From positions 59,159-123,158 of the forward strand of contig CAYWRZ010000009.1 in assembly GCA_964460845.1 (NCBI GenBank): a stretch of 64,000 nt of DNA, written 5' to 3'. The position numbers and the translations under genes were made by a program. The notes beneath the pieces are model-generated. The model searched no databases and was not told the origin of the DNA. It saw nothing but the letters and a program-made list of their open reading frames with translations. Below are positions 8,358 to 16,905 of the stretch, in pieces. Each line of letters begins with the position of its first letter. Within the stretch, counting starts at the first letter, position 1. The DNA comes from CAYWRZ01 sp964460845. Lineage in GTDB: Bacteria; Bacteroidota; Bacteroidia; Flavobacteriales_D; UBA2798.

Positions 8358-9329
8358 TTAAAACGATGGACAGTCAATGATCCTGAACCGTTTTTTGGGC
8401 GGTTTACAGGGTATATTGAATTGTGCGGAAATTTCGTGCGAGCCGCCCGACTGGTTGGTCAGTCGCGACACCGTAATGTCGTAGCTGTAGCCGAAGCGGA
8501 ATATTTCGGTTTGTACGCCTATCAGGGCGATGAACGAATCTTTGTTGCGGTACCAGGCGCCAAACACCAGGCTCTTGGTATTGACATATACACCTAGGTT
8601 CAGTTGCTGGAAAGTGCCTTGCGAACGGTAAAGAATATTGGGTGAAATGGAGGCGTTGTTGGCGCTGTATTTCCCGTCGCGCAGTGGAATTACCGCTCCG
8701 GCATGTGCCGAATATTTTATAGGCAGCGGACTGGTTCCGGTAATCAGCGACTCGTTGGGCTGGGTGAGGTGGTGGGCCGAAAAACCGGCAAAAAAAGACT
8801 TGTTGAACACCAGTATCCCGGCGCTGAAATCCATATTGCCTACTGTTCCGCCACGCTTTACGTCGTTGGTCTGATAGACGAATCCGCGCCGCGGATCGAT
8901 CATGTCGCCAAAGGTAAGCTTGTTCCAGTCGAGCGATTTTTGGAAATAGGAAGCCTGTACACCGAAACGAATAGACCATTCGCGCGAGATAGGCTGGTTG
9001 TATGAATACATGGCGTTGACGGTAGTGCTGTTGAGCGTACCTTCGCCCGCGCGGTCGTTGGTGACCATAAGTCCGAGTCCACCGTAAATCGAGGTAATGT
9101 GCTGGTCGTACGAAGCCGAAGTGGTGATAAAGCTACCCGAAAGACTGGGCCATTGGTTGCGGTAATTCAGGTTAAATCGCGGACAGAAGTTGGAGCCTGC
9201 AAAAGCGGGGTTCAGGTAAAGCGGATTGGCGTAAAACTGGGTAAATTCCGGATCCTGCGCTTTTGCTTCCGGCACCGCTAACACGCCCATGAGCAGTGCG
9301 GTAAGCAAGTATGTGTAAATTCTTTTCAT
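8358..9329 (-). CDS. PorP/SprF family T9SS-associated outer-membrane protein
   Basis: A 323-residue exported protein: signal peptide ending in PEAKAQ, then QDPEFTQFYANPLYLNPAFAGS, the hallmark opening of PorP/SprF proteins. These are predicted outer-membrane barrels that in gliding and secreting Bacteroidota help secretion or anchoring of T9SS substrates. A conserved end, GSHEISAQFNIPCKPPKK, is also present. The ATG at 9329 (MKRIYTYL) is preferred because the signal peptide begins there. The longer reading frame upstream overlaps the preceding gene and looks like non-coding shadow. It follows the anti-sigma/PorP fusion by 13 bases and is probably in the same sigma-factor operon. Confidence 0.9.
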   Translation of the reverse strand: MKRIYTYLLTALLMGVLAVPEAKAQDPEFTQFYANPLYLNPAFAGSNFCPRFNLNYRNQWPSLSGSFITTSASYDQHITSIYGGLGLMVTNDRAGEGTLNSTTVNAMYSYNQPISREWSIRFGVQASYFQKSLDWNKLTFGDMIDPRRGFVYQTNDVKRGGTVGNMDFSAGILVFNKSFFAGFSAHHLTQPNESLITGTSPLPIKYSAHAGAVIPLRDGKYSANNASISPNILYRSQGTFQQLNLGVYVNTKSLVFGAWYRNKDSFIALIGVQTEIFRFGYSYDITVSRLTNQSGGSHEISAQFNIPCKPPKKRFRIIDCPSF

Positions 9330-9342
9330 CTCTCTCCGACTA

Positions 9343-11190
9343 TTATTTTTCGCTATCCAGAATGGTTTTAAATTTTTTGGGCTTGCTACCCAGCAAGAAC
9401 CGCAATGAGGCTTCGTGCGAACCGTAATAGGCGCCGGTAAGCTGCGAGCGGGTAAGGTCAAATTGGTAACCCAGCCTGAAAGCCCCGCTTTGTACACCTA
9501 TCAGCGAAGTAAACTGCCCCTGGTGTGAAACGGAAGCACCGGCCATCGCCCAGTTATACCGTACCAGCGATCCCGCCCATACCTCAAAATGCGTGCCTTG
9601 TTGCATAAAGCTTACCTGTGGAGAGAATACCCAGGGCGATTCCTGAAAGCTCTGGTAATCGGCTCCGATAACGGCTTTGTATCTTTTGGGCAACCGGTCT
9701 TTTGTGGTTCCGGTTTCGGAATAGACGTTCTGGAAAGGACTCAGCAAGTGATCAACGCCTGCGGCGGCATAGAATCGTCGTGCCTGAACCAGCGTGCTTA
9801 CCGACAGGTCGAAAATGTCGGCCGCTTGTGCTGTTTGTCCCTGAGGCAATGGCATAGCCAAAGCCGTATAGCCGCGGGCAGGTTCTATGCCTCGGGGCAT
9901 CGACAGGCTGCGCCCGGTATGCTGGCGTGCGTAGGTCATTGCCACACCCGGTTCGATGCTCAGCGTTTTGTTGACCCGGATTTTCGGCGAGTAATACAAA
10001 TGAACCGCGCCTTGTTTCCATAATCCCTGATCAAGACTTTGCATTTCCGCACCGATTCCCCATGCACTTTTTATCTTCTTGCTGTATTGTTCGTAAGCAG
10101 CGTTTAGTGTCAGCAATTGGTTCTCGGAGCCTGTCCACTGGCTACGCAGGTTGGTATGGAGTGCCGGATGCCCGCTGTTGCCTGCAAAAGCAGCGTACTG
10201 GGCAATGTTCATACGCCCGGGTGTAAGCAGAATATGATCCCGGCCGTTGTACAATCCTACTTCATAGGTATTGAATTTTTTGCGTTTCCGGGTTTTGTGC
10301 AGGTTTTCTTTTTTAGCCGTGTGTGCTTCCTGTACTTCGTCGGTTTCAGGTATTCCGGCCAGTGTAAGCTCCGGGGTGTTGTGAACCGTGATTTCCACTT
10401 TGCGGGCCGATACGGCGATACTGTTGCCCAGCTTAGCCGTATGCGTCTGTGAGCCGTACAGCGTGGCAGAAGATTTTGTTTTTGCGGTAGCGAGCGCTAC
10501 ACTTGCGAGGTCGCTTGCCGTTTGGGACTGAGATGCAGAAAATGCTTCGTGTGAAACCGGGGGTAGGGAACTTGTCTGCGCTTCGGTTTCGGTATAGACG
10601 GCCGCGTCAACAGCCGTTTGGTTGGATGGTGCAGGTTGTGAATAAGCGTCCTGAGTGGGGGCACTTTCGGGCATAGTTGCGGTATTCCTGTGTGTCGGAG
10701 CCGAATAGGCACGATATGCGGGGGCTTCGGGGGCTATACTTGATGAAGCAGGAGCATTGGCAGGAGCTTCAGCTACTTCGGGGAGAAGCGTGGAAGCGGA
10801 AGAACCGGGCTGTGTAGCCACCACAGGTGCAAGAGGCGTGTTTTCATCGCTCAGGGCAGTAGTTACGGCCAATTGCTCGGGGAGCTGTGTGGAAGAAGGA
10901 GAGAGAAAATACCATGCGGCAGTCGAAAGCCCCAGCAGGAACAAAGAAGCAATAGCAAGCGAGTAGCGTTTATAGGCGGCAGGGCGACTTATCTCAAGCA
11001 GTTGTTCGGTGTAAGGATAAGGCTGTTCGGCTTCGGCGACAACGGAGTTCTCCCAGGCTTCGAGATCTTCCTTGTAATAAGGATGTGCCTGTAAGAAATC
11101 CTGCACGGCCCTTTTTTGGGCTCCATTCAGCTTTCCTTCCACGTAATCGAACAACCATTTATCGATGTTCTCGTGGTTGATTGGGGTCAT
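9343..11190 (-). CDS. Anti-sigma-like N-terminus fused to a PorP/SprF-like domain
   Basis: A 615-residue protein with an unusual order of parts. Residues 1-70 resemble the cytoplasmic region of Bacteroidota anti-sigma factors (KWLFDYVEGKLNGAQKRAV, then a short alpha-helical stretch). Residues 77-96 form one membrane helix. Residues 97 to about 305 are a Ser/Thr/Ala/Pro-rich linker ending in a basic patch (KTRKRKKF). Residues 306-605 resemble PorP/SprF: NGRDHILLTPGRMNIAQYAA at the start and GSHEASLRFLLGSKPKKFK at the end. The end is closely parallel to that of the neighbouring PorP gene. The start ATG overlaps the sigma-factor stop by four bases. Inference: it spans from cytoplasm to outer membrane and tethers the sigma factor. 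Confidence 0.8.
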   Translation of the reverse strand: MTPINHENIDKWLFDYVEGKLNGAQKRAVQDFLQAHPYYKEDLEAWENSVVAEAEQPYPYTEQLLEISRPAAYKRYSLAIASLFLLGLSTAAWYFLSPSSTQLPEQLAVTTALSDENTPLAPVVATQPGSSASTLLPEVAEAPANAPASSSIAPEAPAYRAYSAPTHRNTATMPESAPTQDAYSQPAPSNQTAVDAAVYTETEAQTSSLPPVSHEAFSASQSQTASDLASVALATAKTKSSATLYGSQTHTAKLGNSIAVSARKVEITVHNTPELTLAGIPETDEVQEAHTAKKENLHKTRKRKKFNTYEVGLYNGRDHILLTPGRMNIAQYAAFAGNSGHPALHTNLRSQWTGSENQLLTLNAAYEQYSKKIKSAWGIGAEMQSLDQGLWKQGAVHLYYSPKIRVNKTLSIEPGVAMTYARQHTGRSLSMPRGIEPARGYTALAMPLPQGQTAQAADIFDLSVSTLVQARRFYAAAGVDHLLSPFQNVYSETGTTKDRLPKRYKAVIGADYQSFQESPWVFSPQVSFMQQGTHFEVWAGSLVRYNWAMAGASVSHQGQFTSLIGVQSGAFRLGYQFDLTRSQLTGAYYGSHEASLRFLLGSKPKKFKTILDSEK

Positions 11191-11681
11191 GACAACACGG
11201 TTAGGTCTTTCAGATGCGTTTTAATTTTCTGGCGCGCCCTGAAAAGATAGACTTTGACCTGACTTTCGGAGAGTTCAAGAATTTCTCCTATTTCCCGGTA
11301 TTCATATCCTTCCAGATCTCTCAACAGGATTACGGAACGTTGTGCAGGCGGCAAAAGTGCCAGACACTGATCCACAATCTCTTTTAGCTCGGCACGGCTG
11401 TCGGTGGCTCCGGGCTCATTTTTGCTGAAATCGTCCACCAGCTCCAGCCGGTTTCGTGTTTTCAGCAGGTTGAGCAACCCGTTGTGCGCCACGGTAAACA
11501 ACCACGACTTCGCTTTGTCCCATTCCACTTTATGACGGTGCAGCCAAAGCTTCGCATACGTATCCTGCACGACGTCATGTGCATCTTCCGCATTGCGCAA
11601 GCTCTTGAATACAAACCGATAAAGCCTTGCGGAGTACTCCTTCACAGCCTTATGGTACTCTTTTCTGTTCAAGCCGCCCAA
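11187..11681 (-). CDS. ECF-type RNA polymerase sigma factor
   Basis: A 164-residue extracytoplasmic-function sigma factor. Region 2 is at about residues 12-75 (YRFVFKSLRNAEDAHDVVQDTYAKLW, KSWLFTVAHN) and region 4 at about 105-155 (LLPPAQRSVILLRDLEGYEYREIGEILELSESQVKVYLFRARQK), joined by a short linker. No ATG is available near the expected N-terminus. The frame opens with TTG at 11681, giving GGLNRKEY, and that is the start used. It overlaps the next gene by four bases (ATGA), so sigma and anti-sigma-like protein should be made together. It probably drives its own operon, and perhaps other T9SS genes. Confidence 0.9.
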   Translation of the reverse strand: MGGLNRKEYHKAVKEYSARLYRFVFKSLRNAEDAHDVVQDTYAKLWLHRHKVEWDKAKSWLFTVAHNGLLNLLKTRNRLELVDDFSKNEPGATDSRAELKEIVDQCLALLPPAQRSVILLRDLEGYEYREIGEILELSESQVKVYLFRARQKIKTHLKDLTVLS

Positions 11682-11720
11682 GTAGTTAATGGTTCATCAT
11701 TCTGTTGAGGCCTTCTAAAG

Positions 11721-11752
11721 CGTAGAACAATCGGGATGTCCCAAAAGTTACA
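11721..11752 (-). promoter_or_regulatory. Possible autoregulated ECF promoter
   Basis: On the minus strand TGTAAC (11747-11752), then 20 bases, then TCTACG (11721-11726), about 40 bases before the TTG start of the sigma gene. An AAC-containing upstream box followed by a CGT/ACG-containing downstream box is the general form of ECF promoters and differs from the housekeeping TTTG/TAnnTTTG type. A single example, so weak. Confidence 0.3.
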
Positions 11753-11835
11753 GCGCTGTCGAAAAAAAATCTGAGACCTTGTATAACGTGTTGATACAGG
11801 CAAAGAAAGAGAAAAATAAGCAGTCAGTCAAGTCC

Positions 11836-11875
11836 CCGGCTTATGCCGGCTTTTCGGCGATTTTCGCTATATTTG
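11836..11875 (+). promoter_or_regulatory. Promoter region of the acyl-CoA synthetase gene with inverted repeat
   Basis: TATATTTG at 11868-11875 is a good -7 box for the gene starting at 11913. Upstream, at about the -33 region, lies a perfect 5-base inverted repeat CCGGC-TTAT-GCCGG (11836-11849) instead of a TTTG box. It could be an operator, though the repeat is short. Confidence 0.35.
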
Positions 11876-11912
11876 AGAGAATACCTATTTATTTACTCCT
11901 AATACACCCTAC

Positions 11913-13679
11913 ATGGCGCAGGTAAAAAGACTTTTTGATATTCCTCATTATCAGTTGGCTAACTATCCTCAGCAGGATATGCTGGCCGCTAAGGTCAACG
12001 GTGCCTGGGTGAGGTATTCTACTCAGGAAGTGATAGAAATGGCAAACCGTATGAGCAAAGGCTTGCTCAGGTTGGGCCTGAAACCCGGCGATAGGGTAGG
12101 GCTGGTATCCAATAATCGCCCCGAATGGAACATCTCCGACTTGTCGGTGCTGCAGATAGGGGCCGCCAATGTGCCGGTATATCCTACCGCTTCTTCGACC
12201 GACTACAAGTTCATTTTTAACGATGCCGGAATAAAATTCTGTTTTGTATCGGGCGAAGAGCTTTATCGCAAAGTAGAAGCTATTCGTGCCGAAGTTCCTT
12301 CGCTGATTGAAATTTATTCGTTCGATAAGCTGCCCGGTGTAAAACATTGGACAGAAATACTCGAATTAGGGAGTGAAGACCCCGATGAGGAGTTAGAGTC
12401 GATCAAAGCCGCTATCAAAGCGGACGATTTGGCTACGCTTATCTATACATCGGGAACCACCGGCGCGCCTAAAGGCGTAATGTTATCGCATCATAATATT
12501 GTGAGTAATCTGCTGGCTTCGACCGAACGTTTGCCGGTCGATAGCGAGGGCAGGGCACTGAGTTTTTTGCCGCTTTGCCACGTGTATGAAAGGATGCTGA
12601 ACTACCTGTATATGCTGGCGGGTGTATCTGTTTACCATGCCGAGTCGATAGATACGGTGGGCGAAAACCTTAAAGAAGTGAAGCCGCACGTGTTCGTAGC
12701 GGTGCCTCGTGTGCTCGAAAAAGTGTACGATAAAATTATGACGACCGGACAGTCGCTCAAAGGCATCAAACGGGCGCTGTTTTTTTGGGCACTGAAAGTG
12801 GCCGAAAAATACGAACCGGGTAATCGCAACACTGCCTGGTATCGCTTTAAATTGGGCATTGCCCGCAAGCTGATTTTCAGCAAATGGCAGGCCGCGCTCG
12901 GGGGCAATGTTCGGGTTGTGGCTTCGGGGGCGGCTCCGCTGCAACCCCGTTTGGCGCGGGTCTTTTTAGCGGCGGGAATTCCGGTGATGGAAGGCTACGG
13001 ATTAACCGAAACTTCGCCCGTGATCTCTGTAAATTGTGAGAAAAATGACGGCGTGCGCATAGGTACGGTGGGTCGTCCGCTAAGTAATGTGCAGGTCAAA
13101 ATCGAAGCCGACGGTGAAATATGCTGCAAGGGTCCTAACGTGATGTTGGGCTATTTCAAACGCCCCGATTTGACGGCCGAAGTGATCGATGCCGAAGGCT
13201 GGTTCCACACCGGCGATATCGGAGAAATAGTCGAAGGCGGCTTTCTTCGGATTACCGATCGCAAAAAAGAAATTTTCAAAACTTCGGGTGGGAAATACAT
13301 TGCTCCACAACCGCTGGAGAATAAGTTTAAAGAATCGCGCTTTATCGAGCAGGTCATGGTCATCGGCGAAGGACAAAAACATCCTGCTGTGCTCGTGGTT
13401 CCTGCACAGGCTTTTGTCAAAGAATGGTGCGTTCGTAAGGGAATTAACGTCGAAACGCTGGCCGAAATGGCGGCCGATGCACAGGTGAAAGACCGTATTT
13501 GGCAGGAAATACAAACCTTTAACGAAAGCTTCGGACATTGGGAGCAGGTGAAAAAAATGGAGCTGCTGCCCGCCGAATTTTCGATAGAGGGCGGAGAGCT
13601 TACGCCCACCCTCAAATTGAAGCGCAAATTTATCCTCGAAAAATACAAAGACAGGGTACAGCGGATATACGGAGAATAG
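11913..13679 (+). CDS. Long-chain acyl-CoA synthetase (AMP-forming)
   Basis: A 588-residue member of the ANL adenylating superfamily, FadD15/FAA-like. It joins fatty acids to CoA via an acyl-AMP. Motifs in order: the P-loop-like YTSGTTGAPKGVMLSH near 187-202, the aromatic segment FLPLCHVYER, the adenine-binding GYGLTETSP near 360-368, the hinge TGDIGEIVEGGFLRITDRKKE near 445-466, and the catalytic Lys of the C-terminal lid region (KTSGGKYIAPQ). Length and order fit the eukaryote-like bacterial long-chain enzymes. It is divergent from the sigma-factor operon and is followed by an unrelated DUF4476 gene. Confidence 0.93.
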   Translation: MAQVKRLFDIPHYQLANYPQQDMLAAKVNGAWVRYSTQEVIEMANRMSKGLLRLGLKPGDRVGLVSNNRPEWNISDLSVLQIGAANVPVYPTASSTDYKFIFNDAGIKFCFVSGEELYRKVEAIRAEVPSLIEIYSFDKLPGVKHWTEILELGSEDPDEELESIKAAIKADDLATLIYTSGTTGAPKGVMLSHHNIVSNLLASTERLPVDSEGRALSFLPLCHVYERMLNYLYMLAGVSVYHAESIDTVGENLKEVKPHVFVAVPRVLEKVYDKIMTTGQSLKGIKRALFFWALKVAEKYEPGNRNTAWYRFKLGIARKLIFSKWQAALGGNVRVVASGAAPLQPRLARVFLAAGIPVMEGYGLTETSPVISVNCEKNDGVRIGTVGRPLSNVQVKIEADGEICCKGPNVMLGYFKRPDLTAEVIDAEGWFHTGDIGEIVEGGFLRITDRKKEIFKTSGGKYIAPQPLENKFKESRFIEQVMVIGEGQKHPAVLVVPAQAFVKEWCVRKGINVETLAEMAADAQVKDRIWQEIQTFNESFGHWEQVKKMELLPAEFSIEGGELTPTLKLKRKFILEKYKDRVQRIYGE

Positions 13680-13746
13680 GGTGACGCTTTCGGCTTTCCG
13701 TTTTTTGGTACGGGATTTGTCTTTCCTAAAGAAAAACTCTACTACC

Positions 13747-14415
13747 ATGAAACGAGTCATGCTCATAGCCGCACTTTTGTGGCTTCCCGCCCGACTCTTT
13801 GCCGCGGGCGAATTCTTTTTTAGAATCGACAGACAGGGGCATTTTTCAGTAAGCCTTGCCGGTCAGACGCAGGTGAACCCTTCTAATACCTATCGCTTTT
13901 TTGACCTTACTCCCGGCGTACATTACCTGAGCGTGAACGATGCATATTCAGGGCAGGTGCTTTTTAGCGCTAACCTCGCCGTAGCCGATCAGTGGCGCAA
14001 AGTAGCCGTGCTCGATTACCATTTCCGCTTTGCGGTGATCGACGAAATACGGGTGTCGTGGCAAAACTGGTACATGCCCGGAGCACAGTGGGCTCCTCCC
14101 GTATATCCTGAGCCCGTTCCGGTGGTGTACGTGCCCGACGAGCGTACCTTTGCCGATATGCGCAACCACATTGCGGCGCAGTCGTTCGACAACCGTAAGC
14201 TGGAAGTAGCCCGCAGCATGACGAGAGACCTTTACCTGAGCGCCGATCAGGTCGCTGAAATCTGCCGTCTTTTTTCGTTCGACAACAACCGGCTCGAATA
14301 CGCCAAATTCGCTTACGATTATACCCTTGACCGTGCTTTGTATTACAAGGTATCGGCTACATTTACCTTCGCCTCGAATGCCCGTGCGCTGGAGCAGTAT
14401 ATTCAGGGTTCCTGA
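13747..14415 (+). CDS. Exported DUF4476 domain protein
   Basis: A 222-residue protein with a signal peptide (MKRVMLIAALLWLPARLFA), so periplasmic or surface-exposed. Residues 20-100 form a beta-rich domain. The C-terminal part (about 135-220) matches DUF4476, with the recurring LSADQVAEICRLFSFDNNRLEYAKFAY pattern and a final ARALEQYI helix. The function is unknown and the family is mostly from Bacteroidota. The ATG at 13747 is chosen because the signal peptide starts there. The extra 22 codons upstream look untranslated. Confidence 0.8.
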   Translation: MKRVMLIAALLWLPARLFAAGEFFFRIDRQGHFSVSLAGQTQVNPSNTYRFFDLTPGVHYLSVNDAYSGQVLFSANLAVADQWRKVAVLDYHFRFAVIDEIRVSWQNWYMPGAQWAPPVYPEPVPVVYVPDERTFADMRNHIAAQSFDNRKLEVARSMTRDLYLSADQVAEICRLFSFDNNRLEYAKFAYDYTLDRALYYKVSATFTFASNARALEQYIQGS

Positions 14416-14476
14416 GTACTTTCTTTTCGGGCGCTTCGTAAAATCGATTATCTTCGCATAAATACCTCCAATTACG

Positions 14477-15208
14477 ATGATGAAACTACTCAAATTCTCT
14501 CTCGTGTTTGCCCTTTTGCTGGTACTGATTCCCACGGCAGAAGCACAAAAGCAGAAACAATCCAAATCGAAACATAAATCAACCGCTAAAATGAACGAAG
14601 CAACGCTTAAGACCGAGATCGATTCGGTCAGCTACGGCCTGGGTGTACTTATCGCCAAAAACCTGGCCGGTCAGGGACTGGATTCCGTAAACCTCGAACT
14701 TTTTATGGCCGCTATGAGCGACGTGCTGCATAAGAACGACCTCCGTATCACCGAGCAGCAGGCCAATCAACACGTGCAGCAATACCTGATGGGGGCTCAG
14801 CAGCGTAAGGCTTCGGGCAACCTGGAAACAGGCCGCCGTTTTCTCGAAGAAAATAAAAAGAAACCCGGCATAATCGTTACTGCCAGCGGTTTGCAATACG
14901 AAGTGCTCAAACAGGGTGAGGGTCCCAAACCCGCCGACCTCAATACCTCGGTAACCGCACACTACCACGGTACGCTGATCGACGGAACGGTATTCGACAG
15001 TTCGGTAGAACGCGGACAACCGTTTCAAACCCGCGTAGGGCAGGTAATCAAAGCCTGGCAGGAAGCGCTGTTGCTGATGAACACCGGCACGAAGCTGCGT
15101 ATCTATTGCCCTTCGGAACTGGCTTACGGTGAGCGTGGCGCAGGTGCGTCTATCGGTCCCAACGCCGTGCTGATTTTTGAGATGGAACTCATTTCAATTG
15201 ATCAATAA
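14477..15208 (+). CDS. FKBP-type peptidyl-prolyl cis-trans isomerase
   Basis: A 243-residue exported folding helper of the Mip/FkpA layout. The signal peptide is at 1-23 (ending TAEAQ), followed by a Lys/Ser-rich stretch. The FKBP_N dimerisation helix domain is at about 38-125 (SVSYGLGVLIAKNL, FMAAMSDVL). The FKBP catalytic domain is at about 130-243, with SVTAHYHGTLIDGTVFDSS, GQVIKAWQEALLLM and CPSELAYGERGAG. It should act on proline bonds of envelope proteins. The next gene begins 22 bases later and may be in the same transcript. Confidence 0.92.
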   Translation: MMKLLKFSLVFALLLVLIPTAEAQKQKQSKSKHKSTAKMNEATLKTEIDSVSYGLGVLIAKNLAGQGLDSVNLELFMAAMSDVLHKNDLRITEQQANQHVQQYLMGAQQRKASGNLETGRRFLEENKKKPGIIVTASGLQYEVLKQGEGPKPADLNTSVTAHYHGTLIDGTVFDSSVERGQPFQTRVGQVIKAWQEALLLMNTGTKLRIYCPSELAYGERGAGASIGPNAVLIFEMELISIDQ

Positions 15209-15230
15209 ATCCAAACGATATTTTTACCTG

Positions 15231-16877
15231 ATGCGGCTGGTTTTTCCGGCCGCATTTCTTTTGTTTTCCTGTAGCCCGGGCGACCCCGAAATTATTGCCG
15301 AGAAAAGCCTCACTGCGGCCCAAAAAGACAGCCTGGTGGCACAGCAGATCAAAACGCTGCTCGGCGATGCCGGGCAGGTTACTATCGACAGCTATCCCTT
15401 GCAGTCGGCACCTTTATTACAAAGCTGGTATCAGTCGCGGAATTACCGTCCGTTTTGGATTTCGGATGGCGATACCTTGCCCCGTGCAAGCCTGTTGTAT
15501 GCCGCGCTTGATCAAAGCTGGACTTATGGGTTTGACCCCGGCTGGTATTCTTTTTCAGGCATAAAATCCCGGCTGGATTCGGCACACCTGTCTGAGAATT
15601 TTGTCGTAAAAAGTCACATCTTGGCTACCGTCGATGTGTTGCTCAGCAATGCCTATTTTCTGCATCACACCCATCTTGCCAAAGGCTGGATAGATACGGG
15701 AAAAATGGAGACCGTATTTCGTCCCGACTCGCTATATGATTTGGGCCGGTATCTCGAAGCTTCGTCCGACAGCGATTTTTTGGAACGTTTATATGCTTTT
15801 CAACCTTCCGAACCCGAGTATTGTAGCTTACAGGAAGCACTTTCCGTATTTGTGCGTACACAGTCGTTATGGGACGAACCGCTTCAGTTTCCCGATGTCA
15901 AAAAAGATTCGGCCGCTTATTGGGAAAAAACCGCTGCGGTATTGCTTCGGCTTCACCTGCTCGATTCGACTACAGTCACTAACGATTCGCTGCTGCGTGT
16001 GGCGCTGCTTACTTTTCAGCGTTGGCACGGACTTGACGAAGACGGGAAGCCCGGTTTACAAACTACCGCAAGCCTTATCAAAACCAATTACGAGCGTTTT
16101 TTGCAGGCGGCGCTGGCCCTCGAAAAATGGCGTTGGAAAAATTCCGACACTACATTTCGGTTCAGGGTAAATATTCCTTCGTACGAATTGCAGATTCGGC
16201 ATCACGACTCCATACTTCAGCGCTTTAAGGTAGTGGTTGGTGCTCCGCTTACACAAACGCCTGAATTTAGCGCGAAGCTGAAATGGATGACCTTGTATCC
16301 ATACTGGCATTTGCCACATAGTATTTCTTCGACCGAATTTTTGGCGGCCATGCAGCGCAATCCGGAGTATGCGCTTAAAAATAACTACCGCGTATTCGGG
16401 CGCGATAAAACGGAGCTGGACCCCACTTCTATAAACTGGAACAAACACAGTAAGCAAAATTTTCCTTACCGTATTCGGCAGGACGGGGGGAAAACCAACA
16501 GCCTCGGGCTGATCGTATTTTATTTCCCCAATACGTACGATGTGTATATGCACGATACGCCGGCGAAGCATTTGTTTTCCAGAACTATGCGGGCTTTCAG
16601 TCACGGTTGTATCCGGGTGGAGCATCCTTTCCAACTGGCCGAAATTCTGTACCGCAGGCAGTGGCCTGATCAAGCCGATACCGTTAATGCAGATACCCTT
16701 TACAATCGGGCGAGCCTGGCCGTAGAGGAAGAGCGGATGAATTTTCCTAAATCCGTTCCCATCGAAATGGATTACATCACCGTAACGACCGACAGTTTGG
16801 GCAGTATTCGTTTTCACCTCGATGTGTACAACCGCGATCGGAAATACCTCGATCTGCTGCGAAATCCCTTTCGGTAA
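15231..16877 (+). CDS. L,D-transpeptidase (YcbB-like) lipoprotein
   Basis: A 548-residue peptidoglycan cross-linking enzyme making 3-3 links in the periplasm. A lipoprotein signal (LLFSC, Cys at about residue 14) suggests membrane anchoring. The middle has a YcbB-like scaffold with a peptidoglycan-binding repeat (LLTFQRWHGLDEDGKPGLQT near 265-285). The YkuD catalytic domain follows, with LKWMTLYPYWHLPHSIS and the active-site motif FSHGCIRVEHPFQLAE near 450-465 that carries the catalytic Cys. The ATG at 15231 is preferred because the signal peptide begins there. The frame could open at 15177, but that overlaps the FKBP gene. Confidence 0.9.
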   Translation: MRLVFPAAFLLFSCSPGDPEIIAEKSLTAAQKDSLVAQQIKTLLGDAGQVTIDSYPLQSAPLLQSWYQSRNYRPFWISDGDTLPRASLLYAALDQSWTYGFDPGWYSFSGIKSRLDSAHLSENFVVKSHILATVDVLLSNAYFLHHTHLAKGWIDTGKMETVFRPDSLYDLGRYLEASSDSDFLERLYAFQPSEPEYCSLQEALSVFVRTQSLWDEPLQFPDVKKDSAAYWEKTAAVLLRLHLLDSTTVTNDSLLRVALLTFQRWHGLDEDGKPGLQTTASLIKTNYERFLQAALALEKWRWKNSDTTFRFRVNIPSYELQIRHHDSILQRFKVVVGAPLTQTPEFSAKLKWMTLYPYWHLPHSISSTEFLAAMQRNPEYALKNNYRVFGRDKTELDPTSINWNKHSKQNFPYRIRQDGGKTNSLGLIVFYFPNTYDVYMHDTPAKHLFSRTMRAFSHGCIRVEHPFQLAEILYRRQWPDQADTVNADTLYNRASLAVEEERMNFPKSVPIEMDYITVTTDSLGSIRFHLDVYNRDRKYLDLLRNPFR

Positions 16878-16889
16878 ATTTCATTTAAT

Positions 16890-16897
16890 TACCTTTG
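16890..16897 (+). promoter_or_regulatory. -7 box of the prfC promoter
   Basis: TACCTTTG is an exact TAnnTTTG box, only 8 bases before the prfC ATG at 16906. It implies a very short leader of about 0-4 bases. The -33 region is a weak TTT-rich stretch. Confidence 0.5.
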
Positions 16898-16905
16898 CAC
16901 AAGCT

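Noticed and set aside
8358..9497. Longer 379-residue version of the PorP gene
   Set aside because: The extra 56 residues lie inside the end of the anti-sigma/PorP fusion gene and precede the signal peptide at 9329.
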